The position numbers and the translations under genes were made by a program. The notes under the pieces were generated by a model that was not told the DNA's origin, searched no databases, and saw only the letters and a list, made by a program, of their open reading frames with translations. DNA of 64,000 nucleotides from Roseibium sediminicola (GTDB taxonomy: Bacteria > Pseudomonadota > Alphaproteobacteria > Rhizobiales > Stappiaceae): positions 620,001 through 684,000 of the forward strand of contig NZ_JALNMJ010000001.1 in assembly GCF_023156505.1 (NCBI RefSeq), read 5' to 3'. Positions 16,955-25,095 of the stretch are shown one piece after another. Numbering within the stretch: position 1 is the first letter of the stretch; each line of letters begins with the position of its first letter.

Positions 16955-18088
16955 ATGAGCACGCTTGAGGTTACCCATGTCGGCTCGCTGCCGCGCACGC
17001 AAAAGGTCGTCGATTTCATTTTTGCCCGCGAGAACGGCACGCCCTATGAGGAGGCGGACTTCGACGCAGCGATGACGGAGGCGGTTTCGCAGACCGTGCG
17101 CAAACAGGTCGATGCCGGCGTTTCCATCGTCAGCGACGGCGAGACCTCGAAGATCTCCTATGCCACCTATGTGAAGGACCGCTATACCGGCTTTTCCGGC
17201 GACAGCCCGCGCAACGCGCCGGCCGATCTGAAGCTCTATCCGAGCTTTCTGAAGCGGATCGCCGAAAGCGGCGGCACGCCGAAATACGCAAGGCCCATGT
17301 GCACCGGCGAGGTCCGGTCTAAAGGGCAGGGGGAGCTGGAGAAAGACATCGCCAACCTGAAAGCGGCGATGGCCGAACACGGCGCTGGCCGCGGCTTCAT
17401 GAATGCGGCCTCGCCGGGCGTGATCTCGCTGTTCCTGCAGAATGACTTCTACCCCACAAGGGACGCCTACCTGGCGGCGCTCGCCGACGTGATGAAGGCG
17501 GAATACGAGACCATTGTAGCCTCCGGCCTCGATCTTCAGCTTGACTGTCCGGACCTGGCGCTGTCCCGGCACATGCTGTTCACGGATTTGTCCGACGAGG
17601 AATTCGTCAAGGTAGCGGCCAGCCACGTCGAGGCGCTCAACCATGCGCTCTCCGATATCGATCCGGCAAGGGTGCGCATTCACATCTGCTGGGGCAACTA
17701 TGAAGGCCCTCATGTCTGTGACATCTCCATGGACAAAGTGTTTTCCACGCTGATGTCCGCCCGGGCCAATTATGTGTTGTTCGAAACCTCTAATCCGCGC
17801 CACGCCCATGAATGGACGGTCTTCCGCGACCGCAAGGCGGAGATCCCGGAGGACAAGATCCTGGTGCCCGGTGTCGTCGACACGACCACCAACTTCGTCG
17901 AGCATCCGGAAGCGGTGGCGCAGCGTCTGGAACGCTTCACCGGCATTGTCGGCAAGGACCGCGTCATCGCTGGGTCCGATTGCGGCTTCGGCACCTTTGC
18001 CGGCTTCGGCGCGGTCGATCCGGAAATCGCCTATGCCAAGCTGGCCGCGCTTGCTGAAGGCGCGTCCATCGCAGGCGCGCGCGCGTGA
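16955..18088 (+). CDS. MetE-like cobalamin-independent methionine synthase II family protein
   Basis: The 377-residue protein has the length of the stand-alone C-terminal half of MetE. It shows the family start EVTHVGSLPRT and keeps the zinc ligand pattern H-x-C ... C (H243, C245 in RIHICWGN and C343 in AGSDCGFGTF). Relatives in this family activate thiols on zinc and transfer alkyl groups (methionine synthase, epoxyalkane:coenzyme M transferase). It is not accompanied by methionine genes. In this operon it more likely handles a thiol conjugate or an alkylated substrate, which is inference. GGAGG lies just before the ATG, and the next gene overlaps its stop (GTGA). Confidence 0.85.
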   Translation: MSTLEVTHVGSLPRTQKVVDFIFARENGTPYEEADFDAAMTEAVSQTVRKQVDAGVSIVSDGETSKISYATYVKDRYTGFSGDSPRNAPADLKLYPSFLKRIAESGGTPKYARPMCTGEVRSKGQGELEKDIANLKAAMAEHGAGRGFMNAASPGVISLFLQNDFYPTRDAYLAALADVMKAEYETIVASGLDLQLDCPDLALSRHMLFTDLSDEEFVKVAASHVEALNHALSDIDPARVRIHICWGNYEGPHVCDISMDKVFSTLMSARANYVLFETSNPRHAHEWTVFRDRKAEIPEDKILVPGVVDTTTNFVEHPEAVAQRLERFTGIVGKDRVIAGSDCGFGTFAGFGAVDPEIAYAKLAALAEGASIAGARA

Positions 18089-18777
18089 CGCCGCTCGTAC
18101 TCTTGCCGGGCATGATGTGCGACGCGCGGCTTTACGGGCCACAGATTGCCGCCCTGTCCGGCCGGGTGCCGCTCCACCTGGCGCCGATTAAGGACCGGCA
18201 AAGCGTTGAAGAGCTGGCGGTGGACATTCTGGAAACCGCACCGCCGCGCTTTGCCCTGGCTGGCCTGTCCATGGGGGGCATCGTCGCGATGGAAGTGATT
18301 CGCCAAGCACCGGAACGCATCGACCGATTGGCATTGCTCGACACCAATCCAAGAGCCGAGCTTGAGGAGGTCAGGCAGCGGCGTGAGCCGCAGATCGAAG
18401 CGGTCCGCAATGGCCGCTTGAAAGACATCATGCGCGACGAGCTGAAGCCGAATTATCTGGCAGAAGGGCCGCGCCGCCAGGACGTGCTGGATCTCTGCAT
18501 GGCGATGGCGCTCGATCTCGGCCCGGACGTCTTTGAACGCCAGTCTCGCGCCCTTCAGACCCGACCGGACCAGCAGGAAACGCTGAAACAGGTGCGTTGC
18601 CCAACGCTCATTCTCATGGGGGCCGACGACCGGCTCTGTCCGCGCGACCGGCACGAACTGATGCATGCGCTCATTGCCGGCTCGACCCTTCAAATCATCG
18701 ACGGTGCCGGTCACCTGCCCACGCTGGAACAGCCCAATGCCGTCACCGCTGCCCTCAAGACCTGGCTGGACCTGTGA
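18085..18777 (+). CDS. Alpha/beta hydrolase
   Basis: The 230-residue protein has the alpha/beta hydrolase pattern: LLPGMMCDARLY near residues 6-16 (oxyanion-hole region), the nucleophile elbow GLSMGG with S62, an aspartate in MGADDRLCPRD near 175, and the general-base histidine in GAGHLPTLEQP near 210. It lacks a signal peptide and should be cytoplasmic. It starts with GTG overlapping the previous stop and is overlapped by the RraA-like gene, so it is part of the coupled operon. Likely substrates are an ester or lactone intermediate; this is inferred only from the fold. Confidence 0.85.
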   Translation: MTPLVLLPGMMCDARLYGPQIAALSGRVPLHLAPIKDRQSVEELAVDILETAPPRFALAGLSMGGIVAMEVIRQAPERIDRLALLDTNPRAELEEVRQRREPQIEAVRNGRLKDIMRDELKPNYLAEGPRRQDVLDLCMAMALDLGPDVFERQSRALQTRPDQQETLKQVRCPTLILMGADDRLCPRDRHELMHALIAGSTLQIIDGAGHLPTLEQPNAVTAALKTWLDL

Positions 18778-19472
18778 TGGACACTGACCTTCTGGACCTT
18801 CTGAAAACCGTCGACACGCCGACCGTCTGCAACGCCATTGAGGTGGCCGAAGGCCGGCGCGGTTTCAACCGCTTCACACGGGGCACCATGCTCTCGTCCG
18901 ATCCGGATGGCGGCGCCATGGTCGGTTATGCCCGAACGGCCAAGATCTCGGCCCTGGCCCCATCGACCGAGGCCCCGGAGGTGATCAAGGCACGGCGCAT
19001 GGACTATTACCGCTACATGTCCGAAGGCCCGCGTCCGGCGATCACCGTGGTCGAGGATGTCGACTTCCCGAACGCGATCGGCGCCTATTGGGGCGAGATC
19101 AACACCACGGTTCACAAGGGACTGGGTGTTTCCGGCGCGCTCACCAACGGCGTCATGCGCGATCTTGGCGATCTGCCTGACGGCTTTCCGGTCGTCGCCG
19201 GCTCCGTCGGCCCGAGCCACGGCTATGTACATGTGAAAGAGATCGGCACGCCGGTGAAGATCTTCGGCCTCGACATTCTCGCCGGCGAACTGATTCATGC
19301 GGACCGGCACGGGGCCCTCGTGATCCCGGAAACCGTCATCCCGGTCCTGGCCGGTGCGATCCGCAAGCTTCTGGAGACCGAGCAGATTGTGCTCGGGCCT
19401 GCAAGAGAGCCGGACTTCTCCTTCGAAAAATTCGAGGCAGCGTGGGCCGCGTTTGAAAAGGCCAGAACATAA
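18777..19472 (+). CDS. RraA-family protein (HMG/CHA aldolase-like)
   Basis: The 231-residue protein belongs to the RraA family, which includes 4-hydroxy-4-methyl-2-oxoglutarate/4-carboxy-4-hydroxy-2-oxoadipate aldolases and oxaloacetate decarboxylases. Visible markers are TPTVCNAIE near residue 14, the GVSGALTNGVMRDLGDL segment near 120 with the conserved Arg-Asp pair, and HADRHGALVIPE near 180. The RraA regulator itself is shorter (about 160 residues) and differs in context. It is the last gene of the coupled run, so a terminal retro-aldol cleavage or decarboxylation giving pyruvate-like products is a reasonable inference. Confidence 0.85.
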   Translation: MDTDLLDLLKTVDTPTVCNAIEVAEGRRGFNRFTRGTMLSSDPDGGAMVGYARTAKISALAPSTEAPEVIKARRMDYYRYMSEGPRPAITVVEDVDFPNAIGAYWGEINTTVHKGLGVSGALTNGVMRDLGDLPDGFPVVAGSVGPSHGYVHVKEIGTPVKIFGLDILAGELIHADRHGALVIPETVIPVLAGAIRKLLETEQIVLGPAREPDFSFEKFEAAWAAFEKART

Positions 19473-19611
19473 GCCTGCCTTGAAGGCGATAGCGAGGTCT
19501 CGAATGCGGTGGAACGGGTTTACCACACGGTAAGTCGATGTTTGCGCAACGTCACTTCGGGCGCTAGCCTGAATGGAACGCCTGTTTCCATAACCTGCAA
19601 AGGACCGTCCG

Positions 19612-20709
19612 ATGAGGTTACTTGCCGCCCTTGTTGTCTTCGTCGCTGCTACGATCCCTGCGCGGTCCGATCAGGCGCTGTTTGACAACACCGTCGAATT
19701 CACCGGCCAGATTTTCTTTCTCGACAGCAAGGTCCCGGGCCTGATCATCGGGGCGATCAAGGACGGCGAGACCGCGATTTACGGCTTCGGCGAGATTGCC
19801 AAGGGCAGCGGGACAGCGCCGGATGGTGCGACCCGGATCGGGGTGGGCTCGATCACCAAGACGCTGACCGGCCTCGCCCTGGCCCATCTTGCCGCCGACG
19901 GCACGGTCTCCTTGAGCGACCCGGCAGGAAGATGGAGTTCGGACCTGAATGGGCTGCCGGATCATGACGGGCGGCAAATCCGGCTGATCGACCTGGTGAC
20001 CCATTCCGGCGGCTTGCAGCGCGACCTCTTTCCATCTGAAGAGACCGAGGGCGGCAAGAGGTTCCCCGCCAATGTCGACACGCTGCCGCTGCTTTACGCA
20101 CCCGGGGAGGGCGCTCTTTATTCCAACATCGGCTTCGATGTTCTGGCCGTCGCCCTGGAAGGCGCGGCGGAGCAGCCTTACCCGGAGTTTCTACGCGAAC
20201 GTGTTCTTCAGCCGCTGGGCATGGACAACACCGGCTACGACCGGCCCGCCGACGAGATCACTTTCAAGGGCTATGACTGGAATGGCGAAAGGATGGAGCC
20301 GCCGGCCCCTGCGGAGCGCTATGGCGCCTCCCGGATCTACACCACGGCCGAGGATCTGCTGCGCTACCTTGCCTGGCATCTCGACCGGTTCGGTTCTGAG
20401 GGTATGGAGGCCCGCAGGCTCAGCCAGGCGGCATGGATGCAGCGGGACGGTCTATCGCCGGTCTACGGCCTGGATGAATCCGGGCACATGAACACCATGG
20501 GGCTCGGCTGGGTCATTATGATGCCGGAAGGCGACCGGCCGCTGATCCTGCAGAAAGCGGGCGGGGCGGACGGCGTTTTCAGCTACATCGCCTTCGCGCC
20601 CAACCGCAATGTCGGCGTGTTCATCGCCATCAATCAATTTAATTTCGGCGCCGGCATGGAGATGGCCCATGTGGTCAACGACCTGATCGCAACGCTCGCA
20701 CCGCGCTGA
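19612..20709 (+). CDS. Serine hydrolase, beta-lactamase/penicillin-binding class C type
   Basis: The 365-residue protein begins with a signal peptide (MRLLAALVVFVAATIPARS) and is probably periplasmic. It has the SxxK motif S80-I-T-K83 with the preceding GVGS, the second motif Y170-S-N172, and a late KAGG segment that may serve as the third motif. This matches the class C beta-lactamase/DD-peptidase/esterase group, which includes many non-resistance enzymes. It stands alone between the catabolic locus and the cytochrome gene, 139 bp after the RraA-like gene. Function in cell-wall or ester metabolism cannot be decided. Confidence 0.85.
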   Translation: MRLLAALVVFVAATIPARSDQALFDNTVEFTGQIFFLDSKVPGLIIGAIKDGETAIYGFGEIAKGSGTAPDGATRIGVGSITKTLTGLALAHLAADGTVSLSDPAGRWSSDLNGLPDHDGRQIRLIDLVTHSGGLQRDLFPSEETEGGKRFPANVDTLPLLYAPGEGALYSNIGFDVLAVALEGAAEQPYPEFLRERVLQPLGMDNTGYDRPADEITFKGYDWNGERMEPPAPAERYGASRIYTTAEDLLRYLAWHLDRFGSEGMEARRLSQAAWMQRDGLSPVYGLDESGHMNTMGLGWVIMMPEGDRPLILQKAGGADGVFSYIAFAPNRNVGVFIAINQFNFGAGMEMAHVVNDLIATLAPR

Positions 20710-20921
20710 CCGGGTCTGGCGAAGAGGCAGCAGCTGCCGGAAAGTGTTCGCTGAGACGAGCGGCGCTCACACGGCGTGCTCGAAAAACAAGCGTTCAAAA
20801 GTCACAGGGCGCGGCGTCAGCGGGGCATTCGGTGATTTATGTGTCGACACTTCGCGAGATACCTGGAATTGGAATAGGGAGCGCCCCGCGTTCGAGTAAA
20901 CCGGCGAGCGCTGCTGGATTG

Positions 20922-20955
20922 CCAAAGAAAAGGCGTTCCCACTGCCAGGAACGCC
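20922..20955 (-). terminator. Intrinsic terminator of the cytochrome c gene
   Basis: On the minus strand, GGCGTTCC (20955-20948) pairs with GGAACGCC (20939-20932) around an 8-base loop and is followed by TTTTCTTT. It lies 33 bp after the stop codon of the cytochrome c gene. Confidence 0.75.
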
Positions 20956-20987
20956 CGGTTTCAATCGGCTTCTGAAGCTGTCGAGGC

Positions 20988-21371
20988 CTATTCAAACGTC
21001 TTAAGATAGGCAATGACGTTTGCAACATCCTCGTCTTTGCGCAAGCCGGCAAAGGACATCTTGGTTTTTGGGACGACGTCCTTGGGCTTGTGCAGATAGG
21101 CCGCAAGGGTTTCCTCGTCCCAGACAAGACCGCCTTCCGCCAATTCCACCATGTTGGCGGAGTACTTAAACCCTTCGACCTGGGCCGCTGGCGCGCCGAC
21201 GATGCCGTTGAGCGCCGGCCCGACCTTGTTCTTGGCCCCGTCACCAACCGCGTGGCAGGCGGCGCATTTCTTGAAAGCCTTTTTTCCGGCGACGGCATCA
21301 CCGTCGGCCAGAGCGGGTTGAACCGCCAGCAGACCGGCAAGAGTGACAAGGCAGGTGAGTATGTTTCGCAT
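20988..21371 (-). CDS. Class I cytochrome c (c2/c550-like)
   Basis: The 127-residue precursor has a signal peptide (residues 1-22, ending ALA) and one heme c site, C36-A-A-C-H40, with a probable sixth ligand methionine in KTKMSFAGL near residue 104. It is the size of cytochrome c2/c550, a periplasmic electron carrier. Its place beside the hemA, nir and nor genes suggests that it carries electrons from the bc1 complex to the nitrite, NO or N2O reductases. A possible Fnr-type box lies 200 bp upstream, just past the hemA stop. An intrinsic terminator follows. Confidence 0.9.
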   Translation of the reverse strand: MRNILTCLVTLAGLLAVQPALADGDAVAGKKAFKKCAACHAVGDGAKNKVGPALNGIVGAPAAQVEGFKYSANMVELAEGGLVWDEETLAAYLHKPKDVVPKTKMSFAGLRKDEDVANVIAYLKTFE

Positions 21372-21450
21372 GGGTTTTCCTTTCCTTTCTGCCGCGACCC
21401 CGCCGTCTGAGCGAAACGGGAACGGCCCGAGGCAATGCGGCAGAGAAGGG

Positions 21451-21474
21451 CCGGGCGAAGCTGTGTTCGCCCGG
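21451..21474. other. Hairpin between hemA and cytochrome c genes
   Basis: CCGGGCGAA and TTCGCCCGG form a 9-bp stem with a 6-base loop. No T tract follows on either strand, so it may be a poor terminator for hemA or a leader structure of the cytochrome mRNA. Confidence 0.4.
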
Positions 21475-21568
21475 CGTTGCCGGCTCGTCTTATGGCCTCA
21501 CTGTCGGACGGCCGGTATCAAGTGTCAGCCTGTACGGCCTAAGAAAGCCGAACGGGCCTGGCGGCTCC

Positions 21569-21582
21569 TTGACAACCGTCAA
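21569..21582. promoter_or_regulatory. Fnr/Dnr-type box downstream of hemA
   Basis: TTGACAACCGTCAA fits TTGAC-N4-GTCAA exactly in both half sites. It lies 12 bp past the hemA stop and about 204 bp before the cytochrome c start, so it could drive the cytochrome gene through a long leader. Confidence 0.55.
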
Positions 21583-21593
21583 GCGGAGCCCGT

Positions 21594-22817
21594 CTATTCG
21601 GCGGCGATAGGTTGCCTTGCCAACTGGCATTGCGCCCAGAGCGAATGCAACGCGCAGACCAGCCGGTCGACGTCGCCCGGTGTATGGACCGGCGATGGCG
21701 TGATCCTGAGCCGTTCGGTTCCCTTGGGCACGGTCGGATAGTTGATCGGCTGGATGTAGATGCCGAATTCTTCCAGGAGCGTGTCCGACAGGAATTTGCA
21801 TTTGGCAGGGTTGCCGACAATGACCGGAATAATGTGGCTGGGATTGTCGACATGGGGAATGCCAAGCGTGTCGAGGCGCCGCCGCACCTGGGCGACGATG
21901 GCCCGGTGCGCCTCGCGTTCCGTGTTGCTTTCCTTCAGATGCCGGATGGACGCTGTGGCCGCCGCCGCGATGGCCGGAGGCAGGGCGGTCGTGAAGATGA
22001 AGCCGCTGGCAAAGCTGCGGACGAAGTCGCAAAGTTCCGCACTGGCGGCGATATACCCGCCGACAACGCCGTAGGCCTTGCCGAGCGTGCCTTCAATGAC
22101 GGTGAGCCGGTCCATAAGGCCCTCCCGCTCGGCGATGCCGCCGCCGCGCGGCCCGTAAAGGCCGACGGCATGAACTTCGTCGAGATAGGTCATGGCGCCA
22201 TACCGGTCGGCAAGATCGCAGATTTCAGCAATCGGCGCGATGTCGCCATCCATGGAATAGACGCTCTCGAAGGCGATCAGTTTAGGCCGGTCCGGCTCGG
22301 CGGCCTGAAGTTTTGCTTCCAGGTCCGCCAAGTCGTTGTGCTTCCAGATCACCTTCTCGGCGCGCGAATGGCGAATGCCCTCGATCATCGAGGCATGGTT
22401 CAGGCTGTCGGAAAAGACGATACAGCCCGGGATCCGGGCGGCAAGGGTCCCGAGCGCCGCCCAGTTCGACACATATCCGGATGTGAAGACGAGCGCGGCT
22501 TCCTTGCCGTGCAGGTCCGCCAGTTCGGCTTCCAGCTGCACATGGTCATGCGTGGTGCCTGAAATGTTGCGCGTCCCGCCGGCGCCGACCCCGCACCGGT
22601 CAACCGCTTCGTGCATGGCGGCGACCACCTTCGGGTGCTGACCCATGCCGAGATAGTCATTGGAACACCAGATGGCGACATCCTTCGTCCCGTCCCGACA
22701 GGCCCAGCTGGCTTCGGGAAAGTTGCCGCATTTGCGCTGAAGATCGATGAAAACCCGATAGTTTCCTTCCTGTTTCAGCTCTTTGAGGCGGTCCTTGAAA
22801 AAAGCTTGATAGTCCAT
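21594..22817 (-). CDS. hemA: 5-aminolevulinate synthase
   Basis: This pyridoxal-phosphate enzyme condenses glycine and succinyl-CoA to 5-aminolevulinate, the first step of the Shemin heme pathway. The 407-residue protein has the usual length and start ([23 protein letters not shown]), the NDYLGM segment near residue 54, and the PLP lysine in GTLGKAYG near 248. Position next to the Dnr-type regulator and the heme d1 genes suggests that this copy boosts heme supply in anaerobic growth; another copy may exist elsewhere. An Fnr-type box at 22876 is well placed for activation (centre 65 bp before the ATG). Confidence 0.95.
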   Translation of the reverse strand: MDYQAFFKDRLKELKQEGNYRVFIDLQRKCGNFPEASWACRDGTKDVAIWCSNDYLGMGQHPKVVAAMHEAVDRCGVGAGGTRNISGTTHDHVQLEAELADLHGKEAALVFTSGYVSNWAALGTLAARIPGCIVFSDSLNHASMIEGIRHSRAEKVIWKHNDLADLEAKLQAAEPDRPKLIAFESVYSMDGDIAPIAEICDLADRYGAMTYLDEVHAVGLYGPRGGGIAEREGLMDRLTVIEGTLGKAYGVVGGYIAASAELCDFVRSFASGFIFTTALPPAIAAAATASIRHLKESNTEREAHRAIVAQVRRRLDTLGIPHVDNPSHIIPVIVGNPAKCKFLSDTLLEEFGIYIQPINYPTVPKGTERLRITPSPVHTPGDVDRLVCALHSLWAQCQLARQPIAAE

Positions 22818-22875
22818 GACATCCCCGCTTTCTCACATGTCGGAACGACCCTAAGTGCCTGGGACCGGAGCCTGA

Positions 22876-22889
22876 ATGACAATAGTCAA
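22876..22889. promoter_or_regulatory. Fnr/Dnr-type box between hemA and the regulator gene
   Basis: ATGACAATAGTCAA matches the TTGAC-N4-GTCAA pattern except for the first base. It lies 59 bp before hemA and 99 bp before the regulator start, so it may serve either or both of these divergent genes. Confidence 0.65.
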
Positions 22890-22987
22890 GAAGCGGTGGA
22901 AAGCGCCGATGACCTGATATGGCTATTGTGCAAAGCGACAGGGACGCGGTAGAGGTTCTGTCGTATTACCCGATCAGGAAAAGACGC

Positions 22988-23692
22988 ATGCCGACAGATC
23001 GCCAAAGGAAAATCGCGCAGAACTCGCTGCTGTTGAAGAGCTTTCCGCAGGAGATCCGCGACATGGTGCTCAGCCTGTCGAGCTGGCGGACCTACGACCG
23101 CGGCGAGACGCTGTTCCTGCAGGGCGAGACCGCCCAGGCGATCCATATCGTCATGGACGGCTGGGTGAAGCTTTACCGCATCGCGCCCAATGGCGGCGAG
23201 GCGGTGGTGAACGTCTTTGCCAAGGGGGAGAGTTTCGGCGAGGCGGTCGCCTTCCGCGGTATCGCCTATCCGGTTTCGGCCGAAGCCGTAACCAATTGCG
23301 AGGTCATGCGCATTCCGAGCACAGCGATCCTGGAGGCCATGCGCAAGGACCCGGAGATTGCCCTTTCCGTCGTCGCCTCGACCTTCATCCATCTGCACTC
23401 TCTTGTCTCCCAGCTGGAGCAGCTCAAGGCGCAGACCGGGCCGCAACGGGTTGCCGAATTCCTGCTGGAACTGTGCGAACAGGAGAGTGGCAAATGCGAG
23501 GTTACGCTTCCCTACGATAAATTCCTGATCGCCGGCCGTCTGGGCATGAAGCCGGAAAGCCTGTCGCGCTCCTTCGCCCGGCTGAAATCCGTCGGCGTGC
23601 AGATCAACCGCAACCATGCGGAAATCGAGGATATCGAGAGGCTGAGGGCCTTCTCCGAAGAAGATCCTGTTGAAGCCTGGCACAAGGGGTGA
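22988..23692 (+). CDS. Crp/Fnr-family regulator, Dnr/NnrR type
   Basis: The 234-residue protein has a cyclic-nucleotide-binding-type sensor domain (about residues 20-130), a long dimer helix (130-150) and a winged helix-turn-helix with IAGRLGMKPESLSRSFARL at 181-199. E190, S193 and R194 match the Fnr recognition residues for TTGAC half sites. It lacks the N-terminal cysteine cluster of Fnr, so it fits the Dnr/NnrR group, thought to sense NO through heme. ATG 22988 is chosen over 22919 because it has AGGAAAAG upstream and the other would lie before the start point expected from the box at 22876. It probably controls most boxes listed here. Confidence 0.88.
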   Translation: MPTDRQRKIAQNSLLLKSFPQEIRDMVLSLSSWRTYDRGETLFLQGETAQAIHIVMDGWVKLYRIAPNGGEAVVNVFAKGESFGEAVAFRGIAYPVSAEAVTNCEVMRIPSTAILEAMRKDPEIALSVVASTFIHLHSLVSQLEQLKAQTGPQRVAEFLLELCEQESGKCEVTLPYDKFLIAGRLGMKPESLSRSFARLKSVGVQINRNHAEIEDIERLRAFSEEDPVEAWHKG

Positions 23693-23694
23693 CC

Positions 23695-24252
23695 ATGAAA
23701 CTGGAAACCGCGCTTGAACAAATCGATGCCGCCAATGCGGCCGATCCTAATCTGGAAGACGGCGAGCCGGCGGCCCTGCTCTATGGACGGCGGATGAGTG
23801 AAGAGCTCGGACGGCTTTTCCCGCAGGCCGCCGATCCGTTGAAGATCGCGGCCAGAGGCCAGCATATCGAGCGCTGGACCTCTCCGCGCAGTGCCTACCC
23901 AGAAGGCAAGGCTGGTTATCACGCCTGGCGCCGGGATCTTGCAAGACATCATGCGGATCGCGTCGGCGGGATCATGGCGGCGGCGGGTTATTCGGACAAT
24001 GCAATTGAAGCCGCGGCCAGGATGCTGCGCAAGGAGGGCCTCAAGCGGGACGCGGACGTGCAGGCGCTGGAAGACGTGATCTGCTTTGTTTTCCTGAAAT
24101 GGTATTTCGCGCCCTTCGCCGCCAAACACGAGGACGCCAAGGTGCTTGACATCGTGCAGAAGACCGCCTGCAAGATGTCGGATGATGGCCGTGCGCGGGT
24201 GCTGGCCGAATTCGATTTGCCGGAACCGCTCGCCGCCGCCTTCAGCGGCTGA
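23695..24252 (+). CDS. DUF4202-like protein
   Basis: The 185-residue protein resembles the DUF4202 family: an N-terminal helical part with AARGQHIERW (about residue 56), SPRSAYPEGKAGYHAWRR near 66, and the ending pattern LEDVICFVFLKWYF. The conserved His, Arg, Trp and Glu suggest an enzyme or metal-binding protein, perhaps related to HD-type folds, but no function is established. It starts 2 bp after the regulator stop, so the two are co-transcribed. Its stop overlaps the end of norF on the other strand by 11 bp. Confidence 0.7.
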   Translation: MKLETALEQIDAANAADPNLEDGEPAALLYGRRMSEELGRLFPQAADPLKIAARGQHIERWTSPRSAYPEGKAGYHAWRRDLARHHADRVGGIMAAAGYSDNAIEAAARMLRKEGLKRDADVQALEDVICFVFLKWYFAPFAAKHEDAKVLDIVQKTACKMSDDGRARVLAEFDLPEPLAAAFSG

Positions 24253-24514
24253 GACCCGCAACGGCGTAAAGGCAAAGCAGCAACACGCAAAAGAGGCCGA
24301 TCACCCAGCTGAAACCCGACAGCCACCCGGGAGCCTGCCAAAGGCCCAGATACCGGGACAGGATGATCCGTGCCTTGGCCCAGGCCAGCAGCAGGAGCAG
24401 GCCACCGAAGAGGACGGGGCTAAAGAATTCCGCGCCGCCAGCCGTCACCAGAACGGCGGCGATGCCGAGGCTCATCAAGGTGAGCCAGGCGAGAAAAAGC
24501 GGATTGGATGTCAT
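24242..24514 (-). CDS. norF: NorF-like small membrane protein
   Basis: The 90-residue protein has three hydrophobic helices (about residues 6-26, 28-50 and 65-88) and is the last gene of the nor cluster, where norF is usually found. NorF is thought to help assembly or full activity of nitric oxide reductase together with NorE. It resembles the small cytochrome oxidase subunit IV style proteins. It starts 6 bp after norE. Its identity is supported mostly by position, size and topology. Confidence 0.7.
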   Translation of the reverse strand: MTSNPLFLAWLTLMSLGIAAVLVTAGGAEFFSPVLFGGLLLLLAWAKARIILSRYLGLWQAPGWLSGFSWVIGLFCVLLLCLYAVAGLSR

Positions 24515-24520
24515 CGGCGC

Positions 24521-25087
24521 CTACCCCAATACATAGATCACCGGAAAGAGCAGCACCCAGACGAGATCGACCATGTGCCAGAAGGCGGCTCCGGCCTCGA
24601 TGTTGCGCGGGGCATCCTTCCAGGCGACGAGCCCCAGAAGAACGATGCCCGCGACAACATGCGCCGCGTGGAACCCGGTGAGCAGATAGTAAAAGGTGAA
24701 GAAGGCATGGGTGTCCGTGGAAATGCCTTCCGCTGCCTTCGCTGCGTATTCCTGGAACTTGATCGCCAGAAAGACAGCGCCCAGAAGCATCGCGCCGGCA
24801 AGGTGCCAGCGGGCCGCCGCCCGTTTCAGGCCAAGGCGCAGGTCGAGGCTCCTGGCGGCGAGAAAACCGCTGGTGATGAGGACGACGGTGTTGATGCCGG
24901 CAAGAGCCGGATCGAGCGCCGCCCTTGCTGCCGCAAAACCCGCGGGATCGCTGATCCGGACACTCAGGAAGGCGGCGAGCCCGGCGCCGAAGACGAGCAG
25001 CTCGCTGACAATCAGCACCCACATCATCAGTTCGCCGGGCAGGTCATCCAGAAGTCCGGCATCGGGTTTGGGGGCGGGTGCATGCAC
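24521..25087 (-). CDS. norE: NorE, cytochrome c oxidase subunit III-like protein
   Basis: The 188-residue membrane protein has five hydrophobic segments and family motifs of oxidase subunit III: MMWVLIVSELLVFGAG near residue 21, LLTGFHAAHVVAGIVLL near 134 and WHMVDLVWVLLFPVIYVLG at the C-terminus. NorE supports maturation or activity of NO reductase. The start is GTG (25087) with GGAGGA upstream. It follows norD by 8 bp and precedes norF by 6 bp in the minus-strand nor operon. Confidence 0.88.
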   Translation of the reverse strand: MHAPAPKPDAGLLDDLPGELMMWVLIVSELLVFGAGLAAFLSVRISDPAGFAAARAALDPALAGINTVVLITSGFLAARSLDLRLGLKRAAARWHLAGAMLLGAVFLAIKFQEYAAKAAEGISTDTHAFFTFYYLLTGFHAAHVVAGIVLLGLVAWKDAPRNIEAGAAFWHMVDLVWVLLFPVIYVLG

Positions 25088-25095
25088 GGCCGGTT

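Noticed and set aside
18777-19472. RraA as RNase E regulator
   Set aside because: The protein is longer than the RraA regulator and sits at the end of a catabolic operon, so an aldolase or decarboxylase of this family is more likely.
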